From NCBI GenBank assembly GCA_041179425.1, contig JBEGTL010000079.1, forward strand, positions 1-20,380: DNA of 20,380 bases. The letters are read 5' to 3'. The position numbers and the translations under genes are program-made. Origin of the DNA: DASUME01 sp041179425 (lineage in GTDB: Bacteria > Myxococcota_A > Polyangia > Polyangiales > DASUME01). Below the pieces are notes generated by a model that did no database searches, was not told the origin of the DNA, and saw only the letters and a list, made by a program, of their open reading frames with translations. How positions within the stretch are numbered: position 1 is the first letter of the stretch; every line of letters begins with the position of its first letter. Shown here piece by piece: positions 7,401 to 14,080 of the stretch.

Positions 7401-8885
7401 CGGACGCAGCTCGGCGAACTCGTCTGAGGGGTAGCGACCGGACAACATGTCGAGCACGCTGTCGAACGCCGTGCGCGTCAGCTCGGCAAACGGCGCCGCA
7501 CGACGCACGAGCGCGAACAACACGTCGACGTCGATGCTCTCTTCGCTGGCGACGATGGCGACGAGCTGCTGCGCGAGCACGTCGAGCGGATTGCGCGGGT
7601 ACCGAGTGACCTCGATCTCGCCGCTGAGCATGCGCCGCACAGCCTCGGCCGTCGCCACGAGGTCGCCACGATGTTTGGGAAAGAACGTGCCCTTGGGGTT
7701 TCCTCCGACGTGATGGTTGGCGCGCCCGATACGCTGAATGCCCGAGGCCACCGAAGGCGGCGCCTCGATCTGCACGACCAGCTCGATGGCACCGATGTCG
7801 AGGCCAAGCTCGAGCGAGCTGGTCGCGACGATGCACGGCAGGCTGCCGCTCTTGAGTGCGTCTTCGATCTCGGCGCGCTGCTCGCGCGCGACCGAGCCGT
7901 GGTGTGCGCGCGCCAGCGGCTCGCCTGCGGTCTCGTTGATGGCGGCCGCGAGCCGTTCGGCCAGGCGTCGATTGTTGACGAACACCATCGTCGAACGATG
8001 CGCGCGCACCAGCTCGACCAGGCGCGGGTGGATCGAAGTCCAGATCGAGCGTGGTGCGTCGTCGCCCTGGTCTTCGACATCGCCGCGCCGCACCGTGGTC
8101 TTGAGCGCGCCCATGTCTTCGACCGGCACCTCGATGGTGAGCTCGATGGGCCGCTCGGCACGCGCGTCTGCGATGAAGACCTCGCGCTGCACGGCGGCGG
8201 CACCTTCTTGTGGCGTGTGGAAGCCGCCGAGCAAGCGCGCCACTTCTTCGAGTGGGCGCTGGGTTGCAGACAGTCCGATGCGCTGCAGCGTCTTGCCCTC
8301 GGGCAAAAGGCTCTCGAGTCGCTCGAGCGAGAGCGCCAGGTGCGAGCCACGCTTGGTCGCCGCCATCGCGTGGATCTCGTCGATGATGACGGTGTCGACG
8401 GAGCGCAGGAGCTCGCGCGCGTTGCTCGTCAGCATCAAGTACAGCGACTCGGGCGTGGTGATCAGGATGTCGCTCGGGCGCCGCAAAAAGCGCGCTCGTT
8501 CGTCGCTCGGCGTGTCGCCGGTGCGCATGAACACCTCGAGCGAGCGATGCGGCAGACCGAGCCGGTCGGCGGTACGCTCGATCCCGATCAGCGGCGCTCG
8601 CAGGTTGCGCTCGATGTCGACCGCCAGAGCCTTCAGGGGCGACACGTACAGCACGCGACAGCGCGCGTTTTTCTCGGGCTCCTCCGAAAACAGCAAGCGG
8701 TCGATGGCGCACAAGAATGCAGCGATGGTCTTGCCCGAGCCGGTGGGCGCGAGCAGCAGCGTGCTCTTGCCTTGCACGATGGCGGGCCAGGCGCGCGCTT
8801 GCGCGTCGGTCGGCTTTTGAAACGCGGCCTCGAACCAAGCGCGCGTCGCCGGCGACAACAGAGAGAGCGGACGCTTGGGGCTCAA
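4401..8885 (-). CDS. lhr: Lhr-family giant ATP-dependent DNA/RNA helicase
   Basis: 1494 residues from TTG 8883-8885, close to the size of E. coli Lhr. Core motifs are the Q-like PTDAQARAWPAI, Walker A APTGSGKT (46-53), VSPLKALAVD (Ia), TTPESL (Ib), DEIH (169-172, Walker B), LSATQ (III), STMVFVNNRR (IV), TSSLELGLDIG (V) and QRIGRANHH (384-392, VI). DEIHAMAATKRGSHLALSLERL is an Lhr signature. The rest is the winged-helix and beta-barrel Lhr core plus the long C-terminal domain; the end is acidic (EDEPPEDEDELD). Lhr proteins are 3'-to-5' translocases linked to DNA repair. The start is chosen because TTG overlaps the nei stop as TTGA and has a GGGGGA ribosome site just upstream. An in-frame TTG at 8918 would add 11 residues but lacks a ribosome site. 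It converges on the preceding gene across the inverted repeat 4341-4400. Confidence 0.95.
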   Translation of the reverse strand: MSPKRPLSLLSPATRAWFEAAFQKPTDAQARAWPAIVQGKSTLLLAPTGSGKTIAAFLCAIDRLLFSEEPEKNARCRVLYVSPLKALAVDIERNLRAPLIGIERTADRLGLPHRSLEVFMRTGDTPSDERARFLRRPSDILITTPESLYLMLTSNARELLRSVDTVIIDEIHAMAATKRGSHLALSLERLESLLPEGKTLQRIGLSATQRPLEEVARLLGGFHTPQEGAAAVQREVFIADARAERPIELTIEVPVEDMGALKTTVRRGDVEDQGDDAPRSIWTSIHPRLVELVRAHRSTMVFVNNRRLAERLAAAINETAGEPLARAHHGSVAREQRAEIEDALKSGSLPCIVATSSLELGLDIGAIELVVQIEAPPSVASGIQRIGRANHHVGGNPKGTFFPKHRGDLVATAEAVRRMLSGEIEVTRYPRNPLDVLAQQLVAIVASEESIDVDVLFALVRRAAPFAELTRTAFDSVLDMLSGRYPSDEFAELRPRITYHRDERILEPRKGAKRLAIANAGVIPDRGLYGVFLADGGRDDKTSRRVGELDEEMVYEAREGEVFVLGASSWRIQEITHDRVLVTPAPGEPGKLPFWRGDGLGRSVELGRGIGALLRKVERASDDDAMATLVRDHQLEERAARNLVRYVREQQESPYLVPTERRMVVERFVDEVGDLRVCLLSPFGQRVHAPLAMCISEKSKRDLGTVTETVWTDDGIVMRFPESDEPPDMVALFPAPEEIEELLVSSLGDTALFASHFRECAGRALLLPRNRPGKRAPLWAQRKRSADLLAVASRYGSFPILLETYRECLQDVFDVPALTELMGDVQKQKLKVVTVESDKPSPFSSNLLFSYIGNFIYDSDAPLAERRAQALTIDHTQLRELLGQAELRDLLDPEAVHDVAQQIARFTYPPRHPDELHDLVLFIGDLSEDELALRLGEHKSELLDPLLSTRRMLRVNIAGEPRYIAAEDAGRYRDALGVMPPAGVSSAFLESSAAPLSDLVSRYARTHVPFTPEECAARYALWPSQVLEVLDAMVGRGRLIRGELHPDKAGITYCDADVLRAIKRRSLAALRKQVEAVEQLTYARFLLRWHGIGRQARGEPALRAALERLEGAKLPFHALTRDILPARVKGFEAGDLDHLLASGELVWRGIEPQAGGGRIALYFREHFEELAPVPQPVEGPLHDKIRAVLAQRGAVFFFELAKQVEAFPPDVLEALWQLVWSGEATNDTLTPLRSRARGGEPDRKRGVRTTRVLPGSEGRWTLLHYGQTSGTKQKMALVQSLLARHGVLVREALRAEDIQGGFSAVYEVLRAMEDTGRVRRGYFVEGLGATQFAHGGAEELLRSEREPGSPEGARLLAATDPASPWGAALSFPPREGARPMRADGANVVIAPDGRMIAWLGRKERTVLTFFASEQRDAEHDATLTAELLSRSLSQRDRMAYLIAAVDGEDVAKSRLGKALLVAGFQSTSRGYLKRAQKRRDVGEDEPPEDEDELD

Positions 8886-9721
8886 CTCGTCCCCCGGCTG
8901 GGCTGACAAGTGGAACAATAGTAGGTGGAGCGCTGCTGCTCGCCCTGTCGCCGCATCAAGACAGTGTCACCGCAGTCGTAACAAACTTTGCCCTCCCGCT
9001 CGTACACCGACAACACGCGCTCGCCTTGCCGACGGTCGAGGCGAGCCTTGCGCTCGCCGTGACCCTCGAACGGGTCGGGGATGGTGCGCTTGGGGCCGTA
9101 CACCGTGTCGAACATCTGCGTACGCGCGAGCGACAACAACCCCGACAGCTCGCTCACGCTGTGCAGCACCACAGGCGAAAACGGATCGAGCCGCAGCGTG
9201 AAGCACAGCTCGCTCTTCCAGACGTTGCCGATTCCAGCCACCACACTCTGATCCATGATCGCCTCCCCAAGTGGGCGCGCTTTGCGCAACGTAAGCCTGC
9301 GCAGCGCCTCCTCGAGGTCGAAGCTCGGACCCAACAGGTCGGGGCCCAGGTCACGGAAGTGAAAGTCGCCCACCAAGTCTCGGGTGCGCAGAAGACGAGC
9401 GACGGGCGCGGCGTACACCACGACTCGGGAGCGCTGGGTCTCGAGCACCACGGAGGTGGCGTTCATCGCCAGCCTCGGTGCCGTGGCCCTGGGATAGATG
9501 CGGACCCGTCCGTTCATCTTCAGGTGCACGTGCAGCGACCAGCCGGCGGCGAAGTGAATCAGCAGATTTTTCCCGCGTGCCTCGACGCCGCGAATTTCGC
9601 TCCCTATCAGCCCCTCGGTGCGCGCTTCCGTGCGCACGAGAGTCAGAGATGTGAGAGGCTCCCCGACGAGCTTGGGATGCAGCGTCTGCGCGACGCGGTG
9701 CAGACTATCGCCTTCCGGCAT
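8882..9721 (-). CDS. nei: Fpg/Nei-family DNA glycosylase (endonuclease VIII-like)
   Basis: 279 residues, typical family length. After Met removal the N-terminus is PEGDS, with the catalytic proline and Glu3. The beta-sheet lysine lies in ARGKNLLIHF (Lys51). HLKMNGRVRI follows the family pattern. The helix-two-turn-helix is QSVVAGIGNVWKSE (159-171) with Asn165. The C-terminal zinc finger has C247/C250 and C269/C272, with Arg264 in QRSTYYC. The enzyme excises oxidised bases and nicks the strand by beta,delta-elimination. PEGDS and the finger sequence resemble the mycobacterial Nei2 type more than MutM. Its stop overlaps the lhr start (TTGA), so the two are likely translationally coupled. The ATG at 9719-9721 has only a weak upstream GCAGAG. 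It is divergent from the liv operon. Confidence 0.95.
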   Translation of the reverse strand: MPEGDSLHRVAQTLHPKLVGEPLTSLTLVRTEARTEGLIGSEIRGVEARGKNLLIHFAAGWSLHVHLKMNGRVRIYPRATAPRLAMNATSVVLETQRSRVVVYAAPVARLLRTRDLVGDFHFRDLGPDLLGPSFDLEEALRRLTLRKARPLGEAIMDQSVVAGIGNVWKSELCFTLRLDPFSPVVLHSVSELSGLLSLARTQMFDTVYGPKRTIPDPFEGHGERKARLDRRQGERVLSVYEREGKVCYDCGDTVLMRRQGEQQRSTYYCSTCQPSRGTS

Positions 9722-9977
9722 CTCTGCAGATTGCCACGGACAGTCGACAGAGGCTCGCGTGCCAATCCGTTTGCGTCAAAGCCTTATCCCCACCGGCGTC
9801 TGACGTTGCCTCGCGCATTCGATGAATTGCCCTGCCGAGGCGGTTACAGGTTATTCGCGGGGCGCTTCTCCTTTCTCCTTTCCAAGGCTGTGTGGGCTCT
9901 CTATGTTCCCGCCCACAGCGCACGATTGCGCACGGATTTGCTGTCTGCGTACTTACTTACGCTCGGAGTCGGCTGGC
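9722..9977. other. Divergent intergenic region between nei and livG
   Basis: 256 bases that must hold the nei promoter (leftward) and the liv operon promoter (rightward). It is less GC-rich than the flanking genes. A small direct repeat CTCCTTT occurs near 9866-9880, and a weak TTGCGC(18)TACTTA pair at 9926-9955 points towards livG. No clear operator palindrome or small gene was seen. Confidence 0.5.
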
Positions 9978-10856
9978 ATGACAAGCCGCGGAACAGACTG
10001 GACCAACAGCCCCCCCAACGGTCTCGGTAACCAGCCCGGCAACTTCGTCGATGGCACTGCCTCTTCGGGTGCCGCGTACGCCGGGCGTTCGGTCACACCG
10101 TTGCTCCGATGCGAGCACGTGCGAGTACGCTTCGGGTCTGTACTCGCCCTGGACGACGTGAGCTTCACGGTGCCTGAGGGACAGATCGTCGGCGTCATCG
10201 GACCCAACGGCGCAGGTAAGACCACTCTTTTTAATGTGATCAATCGACTGTACCAAGTCGAGAGCGGCGACATCCTCCTCGGCAACCAGTCGCTGCTCAA
10301 GTACCCCAAACATCGCATCGCCGAGCTCGGGCTCGCGCGCACGTTCCAAAACGTCGCGCTATTCGGCTCGCAGACCGTGCTCGACAACGTCTTGGTCGGC
10401 GCACACACCCGCGTCAGCGCAGGGTTCATTCCCGCGGCTTTTGGCATCGGTATCGCGGCCAGCGAAGCGGTGCTCGCCGAAGAGGCGCACGCCCTCATCT
10501 CGTTGCTCGAGCTCGCGCCCGTCGCCAACCGCACGGTCGCCGACCTTCCTTTCGGTACGCGCAAGCGCGTCGAGCTCGCACGCGCCCTCATGATGCGGCC
10601 GCGTCTGCTCATGCTCGACGAGCCGGCCGCGGGCCTCAATCACAGCGAGGTCGAAGAGCTGCGCGAGCTGGTCCGCGCCCTGGCCAAACGTTTCTCTCTC
10701 ACCGTTCTGTTGGTCGAGCATCACATGCACTTCGTCATGCAGCTGTGCGACAAGGTCGTCGCCGTCGTGTTCGGCAAGTCCATTGCCGAGGGCACGCCGG
10801 CCGAGGTGCAGAGCCACCCTGAGGTTCTGCGCGCGTATCTGGGAGAGTCGGCATGA
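9978..10856 (+). CDS. livG: Branched-chain amino acid ABC transporter, ATPase LivG
   Basis: 292 residues from ATG 9978-9980, with GGAG nine bases upstream. The first 40 residues (Gly/Asn/Ser/Thr-rich) are an extension absent from typical LivG proteins of about 255 residues. Then comes a complete ATPase domain: Walker A GPNGAGKT (75-82), Q-loop RTFQN (Gln124), signature region LPFGTRKRVELARAL (190-204), Walker B LLMLDEP (210-216) and the H-loop His248 in VEHHM. LivG relatives carry a divergent signature, so FGTRK is a family trait rather than a defect. It powers import of Leu/Ile/Val or related amino acids together with LivF. It is the first gene of the operon; its TGA overlaps the livF ATG (ATGA). 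An earlier in-frame ATG at 9822 has no family support. Confidence 0.95.
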   Translation: MTSRGTDWTNSPPNGLGNQPGNFVDGTASSGAAYAGRSVTPLLRCEHVRVRFGSVLALDDVSFTVPEGQIVGVIGPNGAGKTTLFNVINRLYQVESGDILLGNQSLLKYPKHRIAELGLARTFQNVALFGSQTVLDNVLVGAHTRVSAGFIPAAFGIGIAASEAVLAEEAHALISLLELAPVANRTVADLPFGTRKRVELARALMMRPRLLMLDEPAAGLNHSEVEELRELVRALAKRFSLTVLLVEHHMHFVMQLCDKVVAVVFGKSIAEGTPAEVQSHPEVLRAYLGESA

Positions 10857-12187
10857 CCGAGTCTGATTTTCGCTCGCGTCCCCCGCCTCCTCCGCCACCA
10901 GGCGCCCCCTCTAGCTCGCGTCCCCCGCCTCCTCCGCCGCCAGGGGCTGCACGAAGCTCGCGGCCGCCACCCCCGCCGCCGCGCCCTCCTACGAGCGCGC
11001 GCCCTGCGCCACCCGCCGCGCCAAACGCTCCAACTTCGGGCGCGTCCAACGCTGCACGCCCGTCTGTGCCGTACGCTCCGCTGCCGACGGTGCCGATCTC
11101 TGCACGACCGACGGCGCCGCTCCCTGCGCGACCGACGGCCCCGCTGTCTGCGCGACCGACGGCCCCGCTGTCTGCACGACCGGCTGCTCCGCTGTCTGCA
11201 CGACCGGCTGCTCCGCTGTCTGCACGACCGGCTGCTCCGCTGTCTGCACGACCGGCTGCTCCGCTGTCTGCACGACCGGCTGCTCCGGACGCGGCTTCCC
11301 CGGCCGCGCCGTACGCGGCTTCCCCGGCAGCATCACACGCTGCTCCACCGGCTGCTTCACAGGCGGTCGCACCTGCCGCGTCCTACGCCGCTGGGCCCGC
11401 GGCCCCGCACTCTGCCCCCACGGCGCCGTCCCACGCTGCAGGACCAGCGGGGCCGCACGTTGCATCACCGGTCGCGCCTAGCTTGCTCAAGGTGCGCAAC
11501 CTGCGAGCCAGCTACGGACAGGGCCACGTGCTGCACGGCATCGACATCGACGTCGCGCTCGGTGGTGTCACGTCGGTACTCGGCGCAAACGGCGCCGGCA
11601 AGACCACGTTCCTGCGCGCCGTGTGTGGACTGGTCAAGCGTGAGGGCGAGATCGTCTTCGCTGGTCAGCGTATCGATCAGCTGTCCACCGAAGACATCGC
11701 GCGCGCAGGCATTGCACACGTCCCCGACGGGCGCGGCACGTTCGGCTCGCTGACAGTCGAAGAAAACCTTCGCCTCGGCGGCTACGTGCGCCGCGACAAG
11801 GCCGGTGTGCTGCGCGACATGGCGCGCATGTACGAGTACTTCCCGCGCCTCCACGAGCGCAGGGAGCAGCAGGCAGGCACGCTCTCCGGCGGCGAGCAGC
11901 AGATGCTGGCCATCTCGCGCGCGCTCATGCTCGCGCCCAAGCTGCTGGTGCTCGACGAGCCGTCGTTCGGCCTCGCGCCGCTCATCACGCAAGAGATCTT
12001 CCGCATCATGCGCGCCATCAATGCCGAACAAAAGCTGTCGGTGTTGATCGTCGAGCAAAACGCAACGCTCGCGCTGGCGTTCGCTGACCACGCCTGTGTC
12101 CTCGAGACCGGTCGCGTGGTCGCCACCGGCTCTCCCGATCTACTCCGCAACGACGCCACCATTCGTCGCGCGTACCTGGGCTACTAG
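10853..12187 (+). CDS. livF: Branched-chain amino acid ABC transporter, ATPase LivF with long Pro/Ala-rich N-terminal extension
   Basis: 444 residues, of which about 210-444 form a normal 235-residue LivF: VRNLRASYGQGHVLHG, Walker A GANGAGKT (244-251), HVPDGRGTFGSLTVEENL, signature LSGGEQQ (344-350), Walker B LLVLDEP (364-370) and VEQN in place of the H-loop His, as usual for LivF. Residues 1-209 are a low-complexity extension: polyproline runs (10-16, 24-30, 38-43), then eight copies of an 8-residue unit ARP(T/A)APLS (84-147), then degenerate Pro/Ala/Ser repeats. I know of no domain matching it; it should be disordered and cytoplasmic. The ATG overlaps the livG stop (ATGA) and the frame stays open without interruption, which supports translation of the extension. 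TTG at Leu211 is a possible internal start that would give a standard LivF. Confidence 0.92.
   Translation: MTESDFRSRPPPPPPPGAPSSSRPPPPPPPGAARSSRPPPPPPRPPTSARPAPPAAPNAPTSGASNAARPSVPYAPLPTVPISARPTAPLPARPTAPLSARPTAPLSARPAAPLSARPAAPLSARPAAPLSARPAAPLSARPAAPDAASPAAPYAASPAASHAAPPAASQAVAPAASYAAGPAAPHSAPTAPSHAAGPAGPHVASPVAPSLLKVRNLRASYGQGHVLHGIDIDVALGGVTSVLGANGAGKTTFLRAVCGLVKREGEIVFAGQRIDQLSTEDIARAGIAHVPDGRGTFGSLTVEENLRLGGYVRRDKAGVLRDMARMYEYFPRLHERREQQAGTLSGGEQQMLAISRALMLAPKLLVLDEPSFGLAPLITQEIFRIMRAINAEQKLSVLIVEQNATLALAFADHACVLETGRVVATGSPDLLRNDATIRRAYLGY
10877..10987 (+). repeat. 42-base polyproline-coding repeats within livF
   Basis: Two near-identical 42-base units (10877-10918 and 10919-10960) each encode R, seven prolines, GA and a Ser-rich end. 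A third, diverged and shorter unit begins at 10961 (R, six prolines, R, PP). They make three polyproline II-like stretches at the very N-terminus of LivF. Confidence 0.85.
11101..11288 (+). repeat. 24-base tandem repeat array within livF
   Basis: Units start at 11101, 11125, 11149, 11173, 11197, 11221, 11245 and 11269. Those at 11173, 11197, 11221 and 11245 are identical over all 24 bases and the last is a partial copy (about 19 bases). Units at 11125 and 11149 are identical to each other but differ from the main form. Because 24 is a multiple of three, each unit adds eight residues (ARPTAPLS or ARPAAPLS) without breaking the frame. Confidence 0.97.
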
Positions 12188-12191
12188 AATC

Positions 12192-13064
12192 ATGGAAACT
12201 TTCCTTCATCAGTTGTTTGCAGGGCTCGCCACGGGTGGCGTCTACGCCGCCGTCGCGCTGGCCCTGGTGATGATCTACCAAGCGACGCACCTGGTGAACT
12301 TCGCCCAGGGCGAGCTGGCCATGTTCTCCACGTACACGGCGTGGGCGATGATCAGCGCGGGCGTCCCGTACTGGGTCGCATTCGTCGCCACGCTGGCCAT
12401 CTCGTTCGCGGCCGGCGCCGCCATCGAGCGTCTGGTCATCCGTCCGATGGCCAACGCGCCCATCCTGTCGGTCGTCATCGTGTTCATCGCGCTCCTGCTG
12501 ATCTTCAACAGCATGGCGGGCTTCCTGTTCGGCACGGACATGCAGAGCTTCCCGAGCCCGTTCCCCGAGCTCGAAGCCATCCAGAACCCGTACTTCAGCG
12601 CCCACGAGATCGGCGTCTTGGTCGTGACACTGGTCGTCGTGCTCGGCCTGTACTCGTTCTTTCGTTTCACGTCGCTCGGCCTCGCGCTGCGCGCCGTGGC
12701 CGTCAATCCGCAGTCGGCACGCCTGGTGGGCATTCGTGTCGGCTCCATGCTCGCGCTCGGCTGGGGCCTGTCGGCGGCCATCGGCGCCATCGCCGGCATG
12801 ATGGTCGCGCCGATCGTCTTCCTCGACCCCAACATGATGGTCGGCGTACAGGTCTACGCATTCGCGGCCGCCCTCGTCGGCGGCATCGACAGCCCCCTCG
12901 GCGCCGTGCTCGGCGGCTTCTTGGTGGGTGTGCTCGAGAACCTCTTGGGTGCCTACGTCATCGGCACCGAGCTCAAGCTCACCTTCGCGCTCGCGCTCAT
13001 CGTCGTGGTGCTGATCGTCAAGCCTTCTGGTCTGCTCGGCAAAACTGCGGTGACGAGAGTCTGA
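12192..13064 (+). CDS. livH: Branched-chain amino acid ABC transporter permease LivH
   Basis: 290 residues, the usual LivH length, from ATG 12192-12194, four bases after the livF stop. It is highly hydrophobic, with about eight membrane helices. Family landmarks are LVNFAQGELAM (35-44, matching the NFAHGE motif), the cytoplasmic ATPase-contact loop TSLGLALRAVAVNPQSARLVG, and the C-terminal LVGGIDSPLGAVLGGFLVGVLEN. It forms half of the inner-membrane channel with LivM. No strong ribosome site precedes it, so translation probably depends on coupling to livF. Its TGA overlaps the livM ATG by one base (TGATG). Confidence 0.95.
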   Translation: METFLHQLFAGLATGGVYAAVALALVMIYQATHLVNFAQGELAMFSTYTAWAMISAGVPYWVAFVATLAISFAAGAAIERLVIRPMANAPILSVVIVFIALLLIFNSMAGFLFGTDMQSFPSPFPELEAIQNPYFSAHEIGVLVVTLVVVLGLYSFFRFTSLGLALRAVAVNPQSARLVGIRVGSMLALGWGLSAAIGAIAGMMVAPIVFLDPNMMVGVQVYAFAAALVGGIDSPLGAVLGGFLVGVLENLLGAYVIGTELKLTFALALIVVVLIVKPSGLLGKTAVTRV

Positions 13065-14080
13065 TGACCAACACCTACGCTGCTACGCTCCCCCGCACCC
13101 AGATGCCCGCACAGCTCCGCAACCGCCGCATCTTGCTCCTCTTGTTGGGGATCACCGCACTCAGCATCGTGCCGTTCGCGCTCGAAGACTTCTGGGTCTT
13201 CCAGCTCACGTTGGTGCTCGCCAGCTCGATCGCCCTCCTCGGCATCAACCTGCTCACCGGCTTCAACGGGCAGATCTCGCTCGGCCACGGCGCGTTCTTT
13301 GCGCTCGGCGCGTACACACAAGCCATCTTGATGACGCACTTCTCGGTGCCCTACGCGCTCGCGTTGCCGGTCGCCGGAGCGTTCAGTCTCGCCTTCGGAA
13401 TGTTGTTCGGCCTGCCAGCGCTGCGCCTCGAGGGCCTCTACCTCGCGCTGGCCACGTTCGCACTCGGCGTCGCGTTGCCGCAGCTACTCAAGTACAAACA
13501 CTTCGAGGCGTGGACCGGCGGCGTGCAGGGCCTCACGCTCAGCAAACCCGAGGCACCGTTCCGGCTCGACCTCTCGCCCGACCAGTGGCTCTACTTCTTC
13601 ACGATGTTCCTGGCGATCATCTGCTTTCTCACCGCGCGCAGCCTGCTGCGCAGCCACGTGGGTCGCGCCATCATCGCCATCCGTGACCAACCCATCGCGG
13701 CCGCCGCCATGGGCATCGATGTCGCGCGCTACAAGACCATCACCTTCGGCGTCAGCTCGCTGTACACCGGCATCGCGGGTGCGCTCACGGCCATCGCCGT
13801 GCAGTTCGTCGCGCCCGACAGCTTCACCAGCCTGCTCTCGATCGACCTCTTGGTCGGCATCGTCGTGGGCGGCATCGCGCAGCTCCCAGGCGCCATCTAC
13901 GGCGCTGTGTTCATGCGCTTCATTCCGACGCTCACCGAGCACCTGTCGAAGAGCGCCACTGGCGCCGTCTACGGCGTGATCTTGATCATCTTCGTTTACG
14001 CGATGCCCTACGGCATTGCTGGCTTTGTGACACGCATGTTCATGCGCCTACAGCAGGCCATGACACGGAGGGGTTCATGA
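13064..14080 (+). CDS. livM: Branched-chain amino acid ABC transporter permease LivM
   Basis: 338 residues from ATG 13064-13066, with GAGAG upstream and a one-base overlap with the livH stop. Landmarks are LLGINLLTGFNGQISLGHGA (58-77), AFFALGAY, and the ATPase-coupling loop GRAIIAIRDQPIAAAAMGID, followed by the ITFGVSSLYTGIAGAL segment and VGGIAQLPGAIYGAVF. These are the standard LivM permease signatures; the protein pairs with LivH in the inner membrane. A basic N-terminal segment (LRNRR) precedes the first helix. Its TGA overlaps the livK ATG (ATGA). Confidence 0.95.
   Translation: MTNTYAATLPRTQMPAQLRNRRILLLLLGITALSIVPFALEDFWVFQLTLVLASSIALLGINLLTGFNGQISLGHGAFFALGAYTQAILMTHFSVPYALALPVAGAFSLAFGMLFGLPALRLEGLYLALATFALGVALPQLLKYKHFEAWTGGVQGLTLSKPEAPFRLDLSPDQWLYFFTMFLAIICFLTARSLLRSHVGRAIIAIRDQPIAAAAMGIDVARYKTITFGVSSLYTGIAGALTAIAVQFVAPDSFTSLLSIDLLVGIVVGGIAQLPGAIYGAVFMRFIPTLTEHLSKSATGAVYGVILIIFVYAMPYGIAGFVTRMFMRLQQAMTRRGS

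Noticed and set aside
4629..7427. Very long open frame on the + strand opposite lhr, and several others over 100 codons in this region
   Set aside because: They are antisense to a gene with all Lhr helicase motifs; the products are Arg/His/Gln-rich with no recognisable domain. Long antisense frames are expected in DNA this GC-rich.
10531..10590. LivG signature FGTRK in place of LSGGQ as a sign of an inactive ATPase
   Set aside because: LivG proteins commonly carry a divergent PYGxQR-type signature, and all other catalytic residues are present.
11101..11288. CRISPR-like or satellite array
   Set aside because: Units are directly abutting with no unique spacers, and the period keeps the coding frame. 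It is an in-gene tandem repeat.
10989..11468. Minus-strand open frame through the livF repeat array (Gln/Val/Ala repeats)
   Set aside because: The repeats force all frames to be open. The + frame has the ATGA link to livG and joins a perfect LivF, while the minus frame has no homology or ribosome site that I can see.
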